From the NCBI GenBank assembly GCA_017456545.1, contig JAFTJE010000013.1, positions 1 through 46,533 of the forward strand: a stretch of DNA of 46,533 nt, read 5' to 3'. The position numbers and the translations under genes are program-made. The notes under the pieces are model-generated. The model had not been told where the DNA came from. It was given only the letters and a program-made list of their open reading frames with translations, and made no database searches. The DNA is from Clostridia bacterium (lineage in GTDB: Bacteria; Bacillota; Clostridia; Oscillospirales; CAG-272). Numbering within the stretch: the first letter of the stretch is position 1; each line of letters begins with the position of its first letter. Of the stretch, positions 39,501 through 46,533 are shown piece after piece.

Positions 39501-40895
39501 TTATTTGCAAAATGCACAGAATGCCTTGTGTGTTTCATAAAGGTCATTTTTAGCAATAACCTCATAGGGTGCGTGCATAGAAAGAACGGGAACACCGAGG
39601 TCTACTGTGGTTATATTCTGGTTGGCAATATATTTAGCAACAGTTCCTCCGCCTCCTGCATCTACCTTACCGAGCTCTGCAGTCTGCCAGATAACTCCCT
39701 CCTCTTGGAAAATCCTGCGGATGTATGCCACATACTCTGCACTGGCGTCACTTGTGGAGCTCTTTCCACCTGAGCCTGTGTACTTGGACATTACAACACC
39801 GCAGTTCATAATAGCACTGTTTCTCTTTTCGTAAACCTCGGGGAACATGGGGTCATAGCCTGCGTTTACATCTGCTGACAGACACATGGAATTTGCTCTT
39901 ACTACACTTGCATTGGCACCTGTTGCCACAGCAATTTCATTTATGATATCTACCATCAACGATGACTTCATACCACTTACACCGTCAGAGCCTATTTCCT
40001 CCTTATCGGCAAGAATGCACATAACCGTATGCTCGCTGTCCTTACAATCAATAACAGAGGTAAGTGCAGGATATGCACATACCTTATCATCGTGTCCGTA
40101 GGCGTGAATCATAGACTTATCAAGTCCCATATCCCTTGCCTTACCGGCAGGGAGAGCCACAAGCTCTGCACTCATAAAATCATTTTCGGAAATGCCGTAT
40201 TTTTCATTAAGTATGCTCAGCACATTAAGCTTTACTGCCTCATCGCATTTACCGAAGGGCTGAGAGCCTATAAGAAGATTCATTCCCTCTCCTGTAAATA
40301 CAGAGCCCATAGGCTTAGATACCTGCTCCTTTGCAAGATGGGGGAGAAGGTCTGTTATACAGAATACAGGGTCATTTTCATTTTCCCCTATTGTAATTTC
40401 AACATTCTCTCCGTTTATAAGGGTCACAACACCGTGGAGAGCCAGAGGAATTGTTACCCACTGATATTTTCTTATACCACCGTAATAATGGGTCTTGAAA
40501 TAAGCAAGTCCCTCGTTTTCATAAAGAGGATGCTGCTTCAGGTCAAGACGGGGAGAATCTATGTGGGCTGCACAAATTCTTATTCCCCTTTCAGGATTTT
40601 CCTCACCTATTCTGAAGGCGTACAGGCTCTTGCCTCTGTTATTAAAATAATAGGCTCCACCCTTTTCTATCTTATCCCCGAGATTGTACTCGGTATATCC
40701 TGCGTTCTTAAGCATTTTTATGCTCTCACACACAGCCTCTCTCTCTGTCTTGGCATTATCAAGAAATGCTTTATAGCCCTCGGCATAATCACTGACTCTC
40801 TTGCTGTAAGTCTCATCTGCATTTGCAAATGTATTTTCTTTTTTGTAAAAGAGCTTTTCCTTAAGGAGCTCCTCCCTTGTCTTTTCGTTATCCAT
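39501..40895 (-). CDS. M18-family aminopeptidase
   Basis: The 464-residue zinc peptidase has metal-site motifs ICAAHIDSPRLDLK, YGHDDKVCAYPAL, ADKEEIGSDGVSG and the final SMHAPYEVIAKND. M18 enzymes remove acidic or neutral N-terminal residues in the cytosol and form large tetrahedral complexes. Length fits. It lies between coaE and the VOC gene with 25- and 11-base gaps. Confidence 0.92.
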   Translation of the reverse strand: MDNEKTREELLKEKLFYKKENTFANADETYSKRVSDYAEGYKAFLDNAKTEREAVCESIKMLKNAGYTEYNLGDKIEKGGAYYFNNRGKSLYAFRIGEENPERGIRICAAHIDSPRLDLKQHPLYENEGLAYFKTHYYGGIRKYQWVTIPLALHGVVTLINGENVEITIGENENDPVFCITDLLPHLAKEQVSKPMGSVFTGEGMNLLIGSQPFGKCDEAVKLNVLSILNEKYGISENDFMSAELVALPAGKARDMGLDKSMIHAYGHDDKVCAYPALTSVIDCKDSEHTVMCILADKEEIGSDGVSGMKSSLMVDIINEIAVATGANASVVRANSMCLSADVNAGYDPMFPEVYEKRNSAIMNCGVVMSKYTGSGGKSSTSDASAEYVAYIRRIFQEEGVIWQTAELGKVDAGGGGTVAKYIANQNITTVDLGVPVLSMHAPYEVIAKNDLYETHKAFCAFCK

Positions 40896-40920
40896 ATTAT
40901 CCTCCTCGGCGTTATATCTG

Positions 40921-41535
40921 TTAATTATTCTTAATTTCTATGCCTAAGGCATACATTATCCGACGCACATCTTTATCAATATCGGTTATATCGTCGTTTA
41001 TAATTTCGTAGTCGCAACGACTCCTCAGCTCATCATCAGTGAGCTGACTGCCGAGCCTTGCCTCTGCCTTTTCCCTGGTTATTCCGTCACGCTTGATTAT
41101 TCTCTGTATTTTAAGCTCCTTGGGAGCTGTTACGCATAAGGTTACATCGCACAAATCGTCAAATCCACTTTCAAAAAGAACAGGGGCGTCTATGAGAGTG
41201 GCAGCTACACCGTTTTTTTCATTTTCCGAAAGTATACGCTTTGTTTCCAATCTGATGTATTTATGTGTTATGGTATTGAGCATTTTAAGATTCTTGGCAG
41301 AATCCTCTCCCTCGAATACTCTTTTTGAAAGCTCTCTTCGGTCAAGCCCTCCGTTGCTGTCAAGTATTCCGTTGCCAAAGTAATCGGAAAGAGCCAGAAC
41401 ACAGGGGGAGCCGCTGACTGCAATTTCCCTGTATATCTTATCCGTATCTATATGTTCAACTCCGTATTTTTTGAACTTAAGGCAGGTATATCCCTTACCC
41501 GAGCCACTGGAGCCGCAAATACCTATTTTAATCAT
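40921..41535 (-). CDS. coaE: Dephospho-CoA kinase
   Basis: The 204-residue P-loop kinase performs the last step of CoA synthesis. Walker A is GICGSSGSGKGYT (residues 5-17), followed by HIDTDKIYREI and the lid region (RRELSKRVFEGEDS). ATLIDAPVLFESGFD and RIIKRDGITREKAEARL are family landmarks. It lies 14 bases after the oxidoreductase gene. Confidence 0.93.
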   Translation of the reverse strand: MIKIGICGSSGSGKGYTCLKFKKYGVEHIDTDKIYREIAVSGSPCVLALSDYFGNGILDSNGGLDRRELSKRVFEGEDSAKNLKMLNTITHKYIRLETKRILSENEKNGVAATLIDAPVLFESGFDDLCDVTLCVTAPKELKIQRIIKRDGITREKAEARLGSQLTDDELRSRCDYEIINDDITDIDKDVRRIMYALGIEIKNN

Positions 41536-41549
41536 AGTTTCTCCTGAAA

Positions 41550-42668
41550 TTATATTTTTATCTCCTTACCCTGTCTGTCGGACAAATAGGCACATTCCAT
41601 TATCCTCTGCACATAGGCTCCGTCATCGAAGGATGGGGAGAGTGGCTTGTTATTTATAACTCCGTCGCAAAAAGAGAAAAAGCTGCCGATATGACCCCTG
41701 AGCCAGCCTACAGGAGCCTTAATCCCCGGGAAAACGCCACCGGGCGATGGATATCTGTTTACACATTCTATTTTAGTAAATCCCCGTTCTCCACCTAAGT
41801 CCCCACCTACTCTGTCATTTGAATAAAATTCAAGAAAATTCGGGTCCATAAGACTGAAGCGTATAGCTCCCTTTTCTCCGTTTATACGGAATAAAAAATC
41901 ATCATTGGCACCTACGGTAATTTTACTTACCTCAATAGTGCCAACAGCCCCACACTTAAGTCCGGCAATTATATAAAATGCCTCATCGGCGTTGGTCACC
42001 CAGCTCTCCCCATTCATACCCTTTCTTAAAGGATAGGCTATCTGACCCTTTCCTATTACGCTTTCAAATTCTCCGCAAAGGTAATAAATAAGGTCGATAA
42101 TATGGGAGCCCAGATCAAAAAGAACTCCACCGCCGCATATATCGCTATTCTGCTTCCATCCGGCGTTTTTATTCACATCCGTTGCACTGGAATGAAGATA
42201 TTTACCCTCGAAGGAAAGGATGGTACCGATATCCCCGTTTTCAACAATTTCCTTTGCCCTCATCACAGCTGAAAGAAACCTGTTATTAAAAACTACCATA
42301 GCCTTAAGCTTTTTACCCTTGGCAAGGTCAGAAAGCTCCTTTGCCTGCTCATAGGTTACAGCAAGCGGCTTTTCACAGTATACATGCTTACCGGCTAAAA
42401 GAGCCTTTTTTACCGTTTCATAGTGATAAATATTGGGTGTGCAGATATCAACTGCATCAATCTCGGGATCGTATATTACATCGTCCTCGTTATCTGTGTA
42501 GGAATCAATACCGTACCTTTTGGAGGCAAGTCTTGCATTTTCGATATTTCTTGTACACACCCTTGTTATCCTCACATCAATATCCGTATCAAAAAAGTAT
42601 CTTAAATTTGCGGCACAGTAGGTGTGAGTTTTACCCATAGAGCCAAAGCCCAAAAGTCCGATTTTCAT
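41550..42668 (-). CDS. Gfo/Idh/MocA-family NAD(P)-dependent oxidoreductase
   Basis: The 372-residue protein has the N-terminal Rossmann motif GLLGFGSMGKTHTYC and the family KPLA motif (HVYCEKPLAVTYEQA), plus GGGVLFDLGSHIIDLIYYL with the likely catalytic Asp/His. These enzymes oxidise or reduce sugars or inositol; substrate is open. ATG 42668 follows GGAGGCAGA. It is the first gene of the long operon and has its own promoter. Confidence 0.9.
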   Translation of the reverse strand: MKIGLLGFGSMGKTHTYCAANLRYFFDTDIDVRITRVCTRNIENARLASKRYGIDSYTDNEDDVIYDPEIDAVDICTPNIYHYETVKKALLAGKHVYCEKPLAVTYEQAKELSDLAKGKKLKAMVVFNNRFLSAVMRAKEIVENGDIGTILSFEGKYLHSSATDVNKNAGWKQNSDICGGGVLFDLGSHIIDLIYYLCGEFESVIGKGQIAYPLRKGMNGESWVTNADEAFYIIAGLKCGAVGTIEVSKITVGANDDFLFRINGEKGAIRFSLMDPNFLEFYSNDRVGGDLGGERGFTKIECVNRYPSPGGVFPGIKAPVGWLRGHIGSFFSFCDGVINNKPLSPSFDDGAYVQRIMECAYLSDRQGKEIKI

Positions 42669-42701
42669 ATTCTGCCTCCAAAAATAATATTCCAAAATAG
42701 A

Positions 42702-42730
42702 TTATATCATTTTTTATAAAATATTTCAAG
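42702..42730 (-). promoter_or_regulatory. Sigma-A promoter of the long coaE-prfA-parC operon
   Basis: Minus-strand TTGAAA (42725-42730), 17-base spacer, TATAAT (42702-42707). Confidence 0.8.
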
Positions 42731-42791
42731 AACAAAAAATAAAATATACAGATATAATTCCGTATTACATACAATTTAATCAGCCGAAAGC

Positions 42792-42822
42792 AAAAAAGAA
42801 GCGATTTTCTCGCTTCTTTTTT
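42792..42822 (-). terminator. Terminator of the nadK-nfnAB operon
   Basis: AAAAAAGAAGCGA pairs with TCGCTTCTTTTTT, 28 bases past the nfnB stop, with T-tracts on both strands. Confidence 0.82.
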
Positions 42823-42849
42823 ATTTTTATCCACACCCCTGTGGGGATT

Positions 42850-44265
42850 TCAATGCTTGGATCTGATATATTCGTCAATGGCAGATGCTGCTGTTTTACC
42901 TGCTCCCATAGCAAGAATAACAGTTGCCGCACCCGTTACGGCATCTCCACCTGCAAATACGCCCTCTCTGGAGGTCTGCCCTCTTTCATCAGCACAGATT
43001 CCACCCCATCTCTGGGTATCCAGATTATCCGTTGTATCCTTAATAAGTGGGTTCGGAGTTGTGCCCAGTGCCATAATAACACAATCTACATCAAGGGTAA
43101 ATTCGCTACCCTTTTTCTCAACAGGACGGCGTCTACCCGATGCGTCCGGCTCTCCAAGCTCCATTTCAATGCACTTAATTCCACATACGGTACCGTTTTT
43201 TTCATCCCTTTTGTTCTCGGAATTGTAATATCCGAGCACCTCTGTGGGATTTGTAAGGGTCTTGAATACAATACCCTCCTCTATAGCGTGCTCTACCTCC
43301 TCAGCACGGGCAGGGAGCTCCTCCATGCCTCTTCTGTAAACAATGTACACATCTGCTCCAAGTCGCTTTGCACATCTTGCGGCATCCATAGCTACATTGC
43401 CACCACCGACGACGGCAACACTCTTGGATTTTTTAATTGGTGTATCGCTTGATTCAAGATACGCCTTCATAAGATTGATTCTTGTTAAAAACTCGTTTGC
43501 CGAGTATACTCCCTTAAGGTTTTCTCCGGGGATGCCCATGAATTTCGGCAGACCGGCACCTGTGCCGATAAACACAGCCTCATAACCCTCCTCATCCATA
43601 AGCTCATCTATGGATACGGTTCTGCCGACTACTGTGTTTACACAGATTTCTACTCCTAAGTCCTTAAGTCCGTCTATTTCTCTTTGTACAATGGACTTAG
43701 GTAGACGGAATTCGGGAATACCGTACATAAGAACTCCACCTGCCAGATGCAATGCCTCAAAAACAGTCACAGAGTATCCCATTTTTGCAAGATCAGAGGC
43801 ACACGAGAGCCCTGCTGGACCAGAGCCTATTACAGCCACCTTATGCCCATTTGCCTGTGGGAGTGTCGATTTTTCCTTTGAATTTGCATTATGATAATCG
43901 GCTACAAAGCGTTCAAGTCTTCCAATGGCAACACTCTCACCCTTGATTCCTCTGACACACTTTCCCTCGCACTGATTCTCCTGGGGGCATACTCTGCCAC
44001 AAACGGCAGGAAGACTTGTCTGGAGACTGATAATTCTGTAAGCCTCATCGAAATTACCCTTTGCCACCTGCTCTATAAATGCGGGAATATGTATTTTAAC
44101 GGGACATCCACCCACACAGGGCTTGGTCTTACAGTTCAGACATCTTTGTGCCTCGGATACCGCCATTTCGGGCGTATAGCCGAGTGCCACCTCGTCAAAA
44201 TTCTTGTTTCTGATATGAGGCTCCTGGGTGGGCATAGGGTTTTTCATTTTAGACATATTAGCCAT
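42850..44265 (-). CDS. nfnB: NfnB: large subunit of electron-bifurcating ferredoxin-NADP oxidoreductase
   Basis: The 471-residue flavoprotein belongs to the glutamate-synthase-beta-like group. It has two cluster motifs, CLNCKTKPCVGGCPVKI and CGRVCPQENQCEGKCV, an FAD site VIGSGPAGLSCASDLAKMG and an NADPH site VAVVGGGNVAMDAARCAKR. With NfnA it couples NADH and reduced ferredoxin to NADP+ reduction. The neighbouring 2Fe-2S subunit, rather than a glutamate synthase large subunit, decides the identity. ATG 44265 follows AAGGAGG; the longer frame runs into nfnA. It overlaps nfnA by eight bases. Confidence 0.9.
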   Translation of the reverse strand: MANMSKMKNPMPTQEPHIRNKNFDEVALGYTPEMAVSEAQRCLNCKTKPCVGGCPVKIHIPAFIEQVAKGNFDEAYRIISLQTSLPAVCGRVCPQENQCEGKCVRGIKGESVAIGRLERFVADYHNANSKEKSTLPQANGHKVAVIGSGPAGLSCASDLAKMGYSVTVFEALHLAGGVLMYGIPEFRLPKSIVQREIDGLKDLGVEICVNTVVGRTVSIDELMDEEGYEAVFIGTGAGLPKFMGIPGENLKGVYSANEFLTRINLMKAYLESSDTPIKKSKSVAVVGGGNVAMDAARCAKRLGADVYIVYRRGMEELPARAEEVEHAIEEGIVFKTLTNPTEVLGYYNSENKRDEKNGTVCGIKCIEMELGEPDASGRRRPVEKKGSEFTLDVDCVIMALGTTPNPLIKDTTDNLDTQRWGGICADERGQTSREGVFAGGDAVTGAATVILAMGAGKTAASAIDEYIRSKH

Positions 44266-45109
44266 TGTTCTCTGCCTCCTTCTTAAAAAGATTGCAGGTA
44301 TCCTCATGCTTTCTTCTTTCAAAACCACGGTACATATCGGAACGGGATATTGCCTCATCAAAATCAATAAGATGTCCGTCAAACTCGGGTCCGTCAACAC
44401 AGGCAAATACGGTCTTACCGCCTACGCTTAGGCGACAGCCGCCACACATACCTGTTCCGTCTATCATAATGGGGTTCATGGATGCAACAGTCTTTATTCC
44501 GTACTCTTTTGTAAGGGCACATACAAACTTCATCATTACAAGAGGACCGATAGTAATCACCTCATCGTACTGCTCTCCTGCATCGATAAGGGATTTCAAT
44601 GCGTTTGTTACAAGACCCTTTTCTCCCACTGAGCCGTCATCGGTCATAAGGAGCATCTTATCCGATACGGATGCGAATTCCTCATTAAGAATAACAAGGT
44701 CCTTAGTACGGAAGCCTATTACAGAGTGCACCTCACATCCAAGCTCGTGGAGCTTCTTAGCCACGGGGTACGCAATGGCACATCCAACTCCTCCACCTAC
44801 TACACAAACCTTTTTCAGCCCTTCTGTATGTGTAGGTCTGCCAAGAGGCCCTACAAAATCGGAAAGACAGTCTCCCTCCTCCATATGATTGAGCTTCTCG
44901 GTTGTTGCACCGACTATTTGAAAAATAATGGTTACTGTTCCCTTTTCTCTGTCAAAATCAGCCACAGTTAAGGGGATTCTCTCTCCGTTCTCGTCAGTGC
45001 GAAGAATTATGAACTGTCCCGGCTGAGCCTTTTTAGCCACCTTCGGTGCTTCGATATCCATTAAAGTTACCGTAGGATTCAAGGACTTTTTCCTAACTAT
45101 TTTATACAT
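44258..45109 (-). CDS. nfnA: NfnA: FAD/[2Fe-2S] small subunit of ferredoxin-NADP oxidoreductase
   Basis: The 283-residue protein resembles dihydroorotate dehydrogenase PyrK/sulfide dehydrogenase subunits. An FAD domain with AQPGQFIILR and RIPLTVADFD comes first, then an NAD domain with VCVVGGGVGCAIAYPVAKKL. The [2Fe-2S] Cys are in MCGGCRLSVGG and VFACVDGPEFDGH. It binds NADH and carries the bifurcating partner flavin. It lies 17 bases after nadK. Confidence 0.9.
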   Translation of the reverse strand: MYKIVRKKSLNPTVTLMDIEAPKVAKKAQPGQFIILRTDENGERIPLTVADFDREKGTVTIIFQIVGATTEKLNHMEEGDCLSDFVGPLGRPTHTEGLKKVCVVGGGVGCAIAYPVAKKLHELGCEVHSVIGFRTKDLVILNEEFASVSDKMLLMTDDGSVGEKGLVTNALKSLIDAGEQYDEVITIGPLVMMKFVCALTKEYGIKTVASMNPIMIDGTGMCGGCRLSVGGKTVFACVDGPEFDGHLIDFDEAISRSDMYRGFERRKHEDTCNLFKKEAENNG

Positions 45110-45126
45110 TTTACAATTTCCTTATA

Positions 45127-45957
45127 TTACTCTGCACGGTAGAGCTTTTCCCTTAAGGTCTGATAGAAGCTCTTATCCGTTGCTTTTATTATTTTTGTCA
45201 TATACTCTGCTTTTCTTACATTTACGGTATCTCCGTCATAGAGCTCATATCTCTCATTACCGTCCACCTCAAGAAATGCACAGTCCTTATCCTCGGGATT
45301 GCCGAAGGATATTTTTACAGTTGAGGTATCGCCACCGTCTGTCACAATCGAGGGTTGTGAAAAGCTATGGGCAGCAACAGGGGTTATAACAATATTTTGA
45401 GATGTTGGAGTAAGCACGGGTCCCCCTGCCGAAAGATTATAGGATGTAGAGCCTGTGGGTGTAGAAATAATGAGTCCGTCGCCACTTACCGTCTCCGTAT
45501 GCTTACCGTTTATACTGAGCTCGGCTGTCAGTGCATGCATAAGAGTAGCTCTGTATGCACAAACCTCGTTAAGAGCAATAAAGGCTGCGACCTTTTTACC
45601 GTTTCTTATTATTTCTCCCTCCAGCATCATTCTCTCTTCTATGGTGAATTTACCGGACACAAGCCTTTCAAGGCCCTCCATTGCATCCTCACAGCCAAAC
45701 TCCGTGAGATAGCCGAGATGTCCGAAATTAATACCGAAAATAAGAACATCCTTACCGTAGAGCTGACGGGACGCACGAAGTATGGTTCCGTCTCCTCCAA
45801 GCACAAGAGCTATATCTGCGTAGGAAACATTATCTGCTCTGTCCAATATTATTTCCGTCTCATAGCCGTTTGCCTGTAAATAAGCCGATGCTATGGGTGC
45901 AAATTCAACACTTTTTTCTTTAAGAGAATTGGGTATGATAACTGCCTTTTTCTGCAT
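45127..45957 (-). CDS. nadK: NAD kinase
   Basis: The 276-residue protein phosphorylates NAD to NADP. Signature motifs are ALVLGGDGTILRASR (GGDGT at 54-58), FGINFGHLGYLTEF and the GDGLIISTPTGSTSYNLSAGG active-site stretch. Length is normal. As first gene before nfnA-nfnB it would supply NADP+ for the bifurcating enzyme. The promoter is at 46002-46030, and AAAGGAG lies just before the ATG. Confidence 0.95.
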   Translation of the reverse strand: MQKKAVIIPNSLKEKSVEFAPIASAYLQANGYETEIILDRADNVSYADIALVLGGDGTILRASRQLYGKDVLIFGINFGHLGYLTEFGCEDAMEGLERLVSGKFTIEERMMLEGEIIRNGKKVAAFIALNEVCAYRATLMHALTAELSINGKHTETVSGDGLIISTPTGSTSYNLSAGGPVLTPTSQNIVITPVAAHSFSQPSIVTDGGDTSTVKISFGNPEDKDCAFLEVDGNERYELYDGDTVNVRKAEYMTKIIKATDKSFYQTLREKLYRAE

Positions 45958-46001
45958 ATATGCTCCTTTCTGTCAAAACGCTTGTTTTTTTGGGTTTTAT
46001 A

Positions 46002-46030
46002 ATTCTAACACTTTTTTTCTCTCTTGTCAA
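46002..46030 (-). promoter_or_regulatory. Sigma-A promoter of nadK-nfnAB
   Basis: Minus-strand TTGACA (46025-46030), 17-base spacer, TAGAAT (46002-46007). Confidence 0.82.
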
Positions 46031-46090
46031 TTATATGATATAAAATATAGGTTTTTTTCAAAAATAATATCATTAAAGCACCCTGTCAGT

Positions 46091-46126
46091 CAAATAACCG
46101 CACAGCATAAGCCATGCGGTTATTTG
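46091..46126 (-). terminator. Hairpin after the broken manganese catalase gene
   Basis: A 12-base stem CAAATAACCGCA (46091-46102) with TGCGGTTATTTG (46115-46126). No T-run on either side, so termination is uncertain. Confidence 0.45.
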
Positions 46127-46148
46127 ATCAAGCTATTAAAAACGGTTA

Positions 46149-46352
46149 TTATTTATCAAAGGCGGGATTGTAGCCGTAAAAATTCTTCTCGTTCATTTTA
46201 TCCTGTGCGATACCGAGTGCCTCGGCAAAGCGTTGATAATGGACTACCTCTCTTGCCCTCAGGAATTTGATGGCATCGCAGACATCGGGGTCATCAACAA
46301 GACGCAAAATATTGTCATAGGTTGCCCTCGCCTTCTGCTCTGTTACTATCAC
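46149..46352 (-). pseudogene. 5'-truncated manganese catalase (CotJC-like)
   Basis: From the TEQKARATYDN motif onward, 60-odd residues (VDDPDVCDAIKFLRAREVVH..., ending NFYGYNPAFDK) match the C-terminal third of CotJC-type manganese catalases. Upstream of about 46345 the same frame reads FCKTQFRCEYV with no resemblance to the family and meets a stop near 46413, so the first ~120 residues are missing. The only in-frame start is a GTG without ribosome site. Either an insertion/rearrangement removed the 5' part, or the sequence is joined wrongly here. Confidence 0.75.
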
Positions 46353-46425
46353 GTATTCGCAACGAAATTGAGTCTTGCAAAAGTGCGAAAATCCATATAA
46401 ATCAAGGGGTTACCACACACAGACC

Positions 46426-46533
46426 GAGAAAAAATTTCGGGTACAAGGCGCACCGCAGAAAGCAAGGCGAAGGCGTAGTATTCTACGTCGAGCCGCTTTC
46501 GAGGAGCAACGCAGTAACCGGAAGAATTTTCGA
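46426..46533. repeat. Imperfect palindromic repeat-like element at the window edge
   Basis: The centre CGTAG-TATT-CTACG (46474-46487) is flanked by longer imperfect arms: GCAAGGCGAAGG opposite TCGAGCCGC, and GAGAAAAAATTTCGG (46426-46440) opposite CCGGAAGAATTTTCGA (46518-46533). It abuts the broken catalase and looks like a dispersed repeat or mobile remnant that continues beyond the window. Confidence 0.5.

Noticed and set aside
42850-44265. Annotation as glutamate synthase small subunit.
   Set aside because: No large subunit is present and the partner gene encodes the FAD/2Fe-2S subunit, so NfnB is the better call.

Overview
The window reads as a Bacillota (Firmicutes), class Clostridia chromosome, probably from an anaerobic gut or rumen relative of the Ruminococcaceae/Oscillospiraceae. 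Supporting signs are the strong AGGAGG-type ribosome sites, the many near-consensus sigma-A promoters with 17-base spacers, two T-box leaders, the electron-bifurcating NfnAB pair, KtrAB potassium uptake, the MutS-MutL-Tgt-MiaB order, a YlbF-family protein and manganese catalases of the spore-coat type. This taxonomy is inference; no marker was searched. No rRNA, CRISPR array, prophage or complete insertion sequence is visible. One tRNA (Leu, anticodon GAG) is present.

Left part (1-7.7 kb), patchy and accessory-looking: the 3' end of a siroheme/4Fe-4S reductase-like gene; a stretch of small broken ORFs; a GH43 glycosidase; a ktrB-ktrA operon with a short unusual leader, bracketed by an inward-facing ~45-base imperfect repeat; then a divergent TIM-barrel glycosidase-like gene behind an MFS transporter.

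7.7-14.9 kb: a redox group (small helical protein, FAD oxidoreductase with a Rieske domain, manganese catalase) facing a tiny charged-protein gene; an amidohydrolase; a tocopherol-cyclase-like barrel protein; then a phenylacetate-CoA ligase plus ACT-domain protein behind a T-box whose specifier reads as TTC (Phe). Next door (14.9-16.8 kb) a sodium:solute symporter sits behind a second T-box whose specifier reads as TAC (Tyr). Together they suggest starvation-induced salvage of aryl-acetates or aromatic amino acids, the most interesting regulatory idea in the window.

17-22.2 kb: two alpha-galactosidases (GH27 with a translationally coupled zinc-ribbon protein; GH36-like behind thioredoxin reductase), a metallo-beta-lactamase-fold hydrolase and an orphan small basic protein with its own promoter.

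22.2-46 kb is conserved housekeeping, mostly on the minus strand. One operon is miaB-ylbF-mutS-mutL-tgt-polysaccharide deacetylase. It is followed by a TMEM164-like membrane protein (+), an ABC-F ATPase and a Pr6Pr-like membrane protein. A long operon is oxidoreductase-coaE-M18 aminopeptidase-VOC protein-prfA-tsaC-topoisomerase IV A-Prli42-like peptide. A third operon, nadK-nfnA-nfnB, links NADP synthesis to electron bifurcation. At the right edge a second manganese catalase is cut off at its 5' side by a palindromic, repeat-like sequence.
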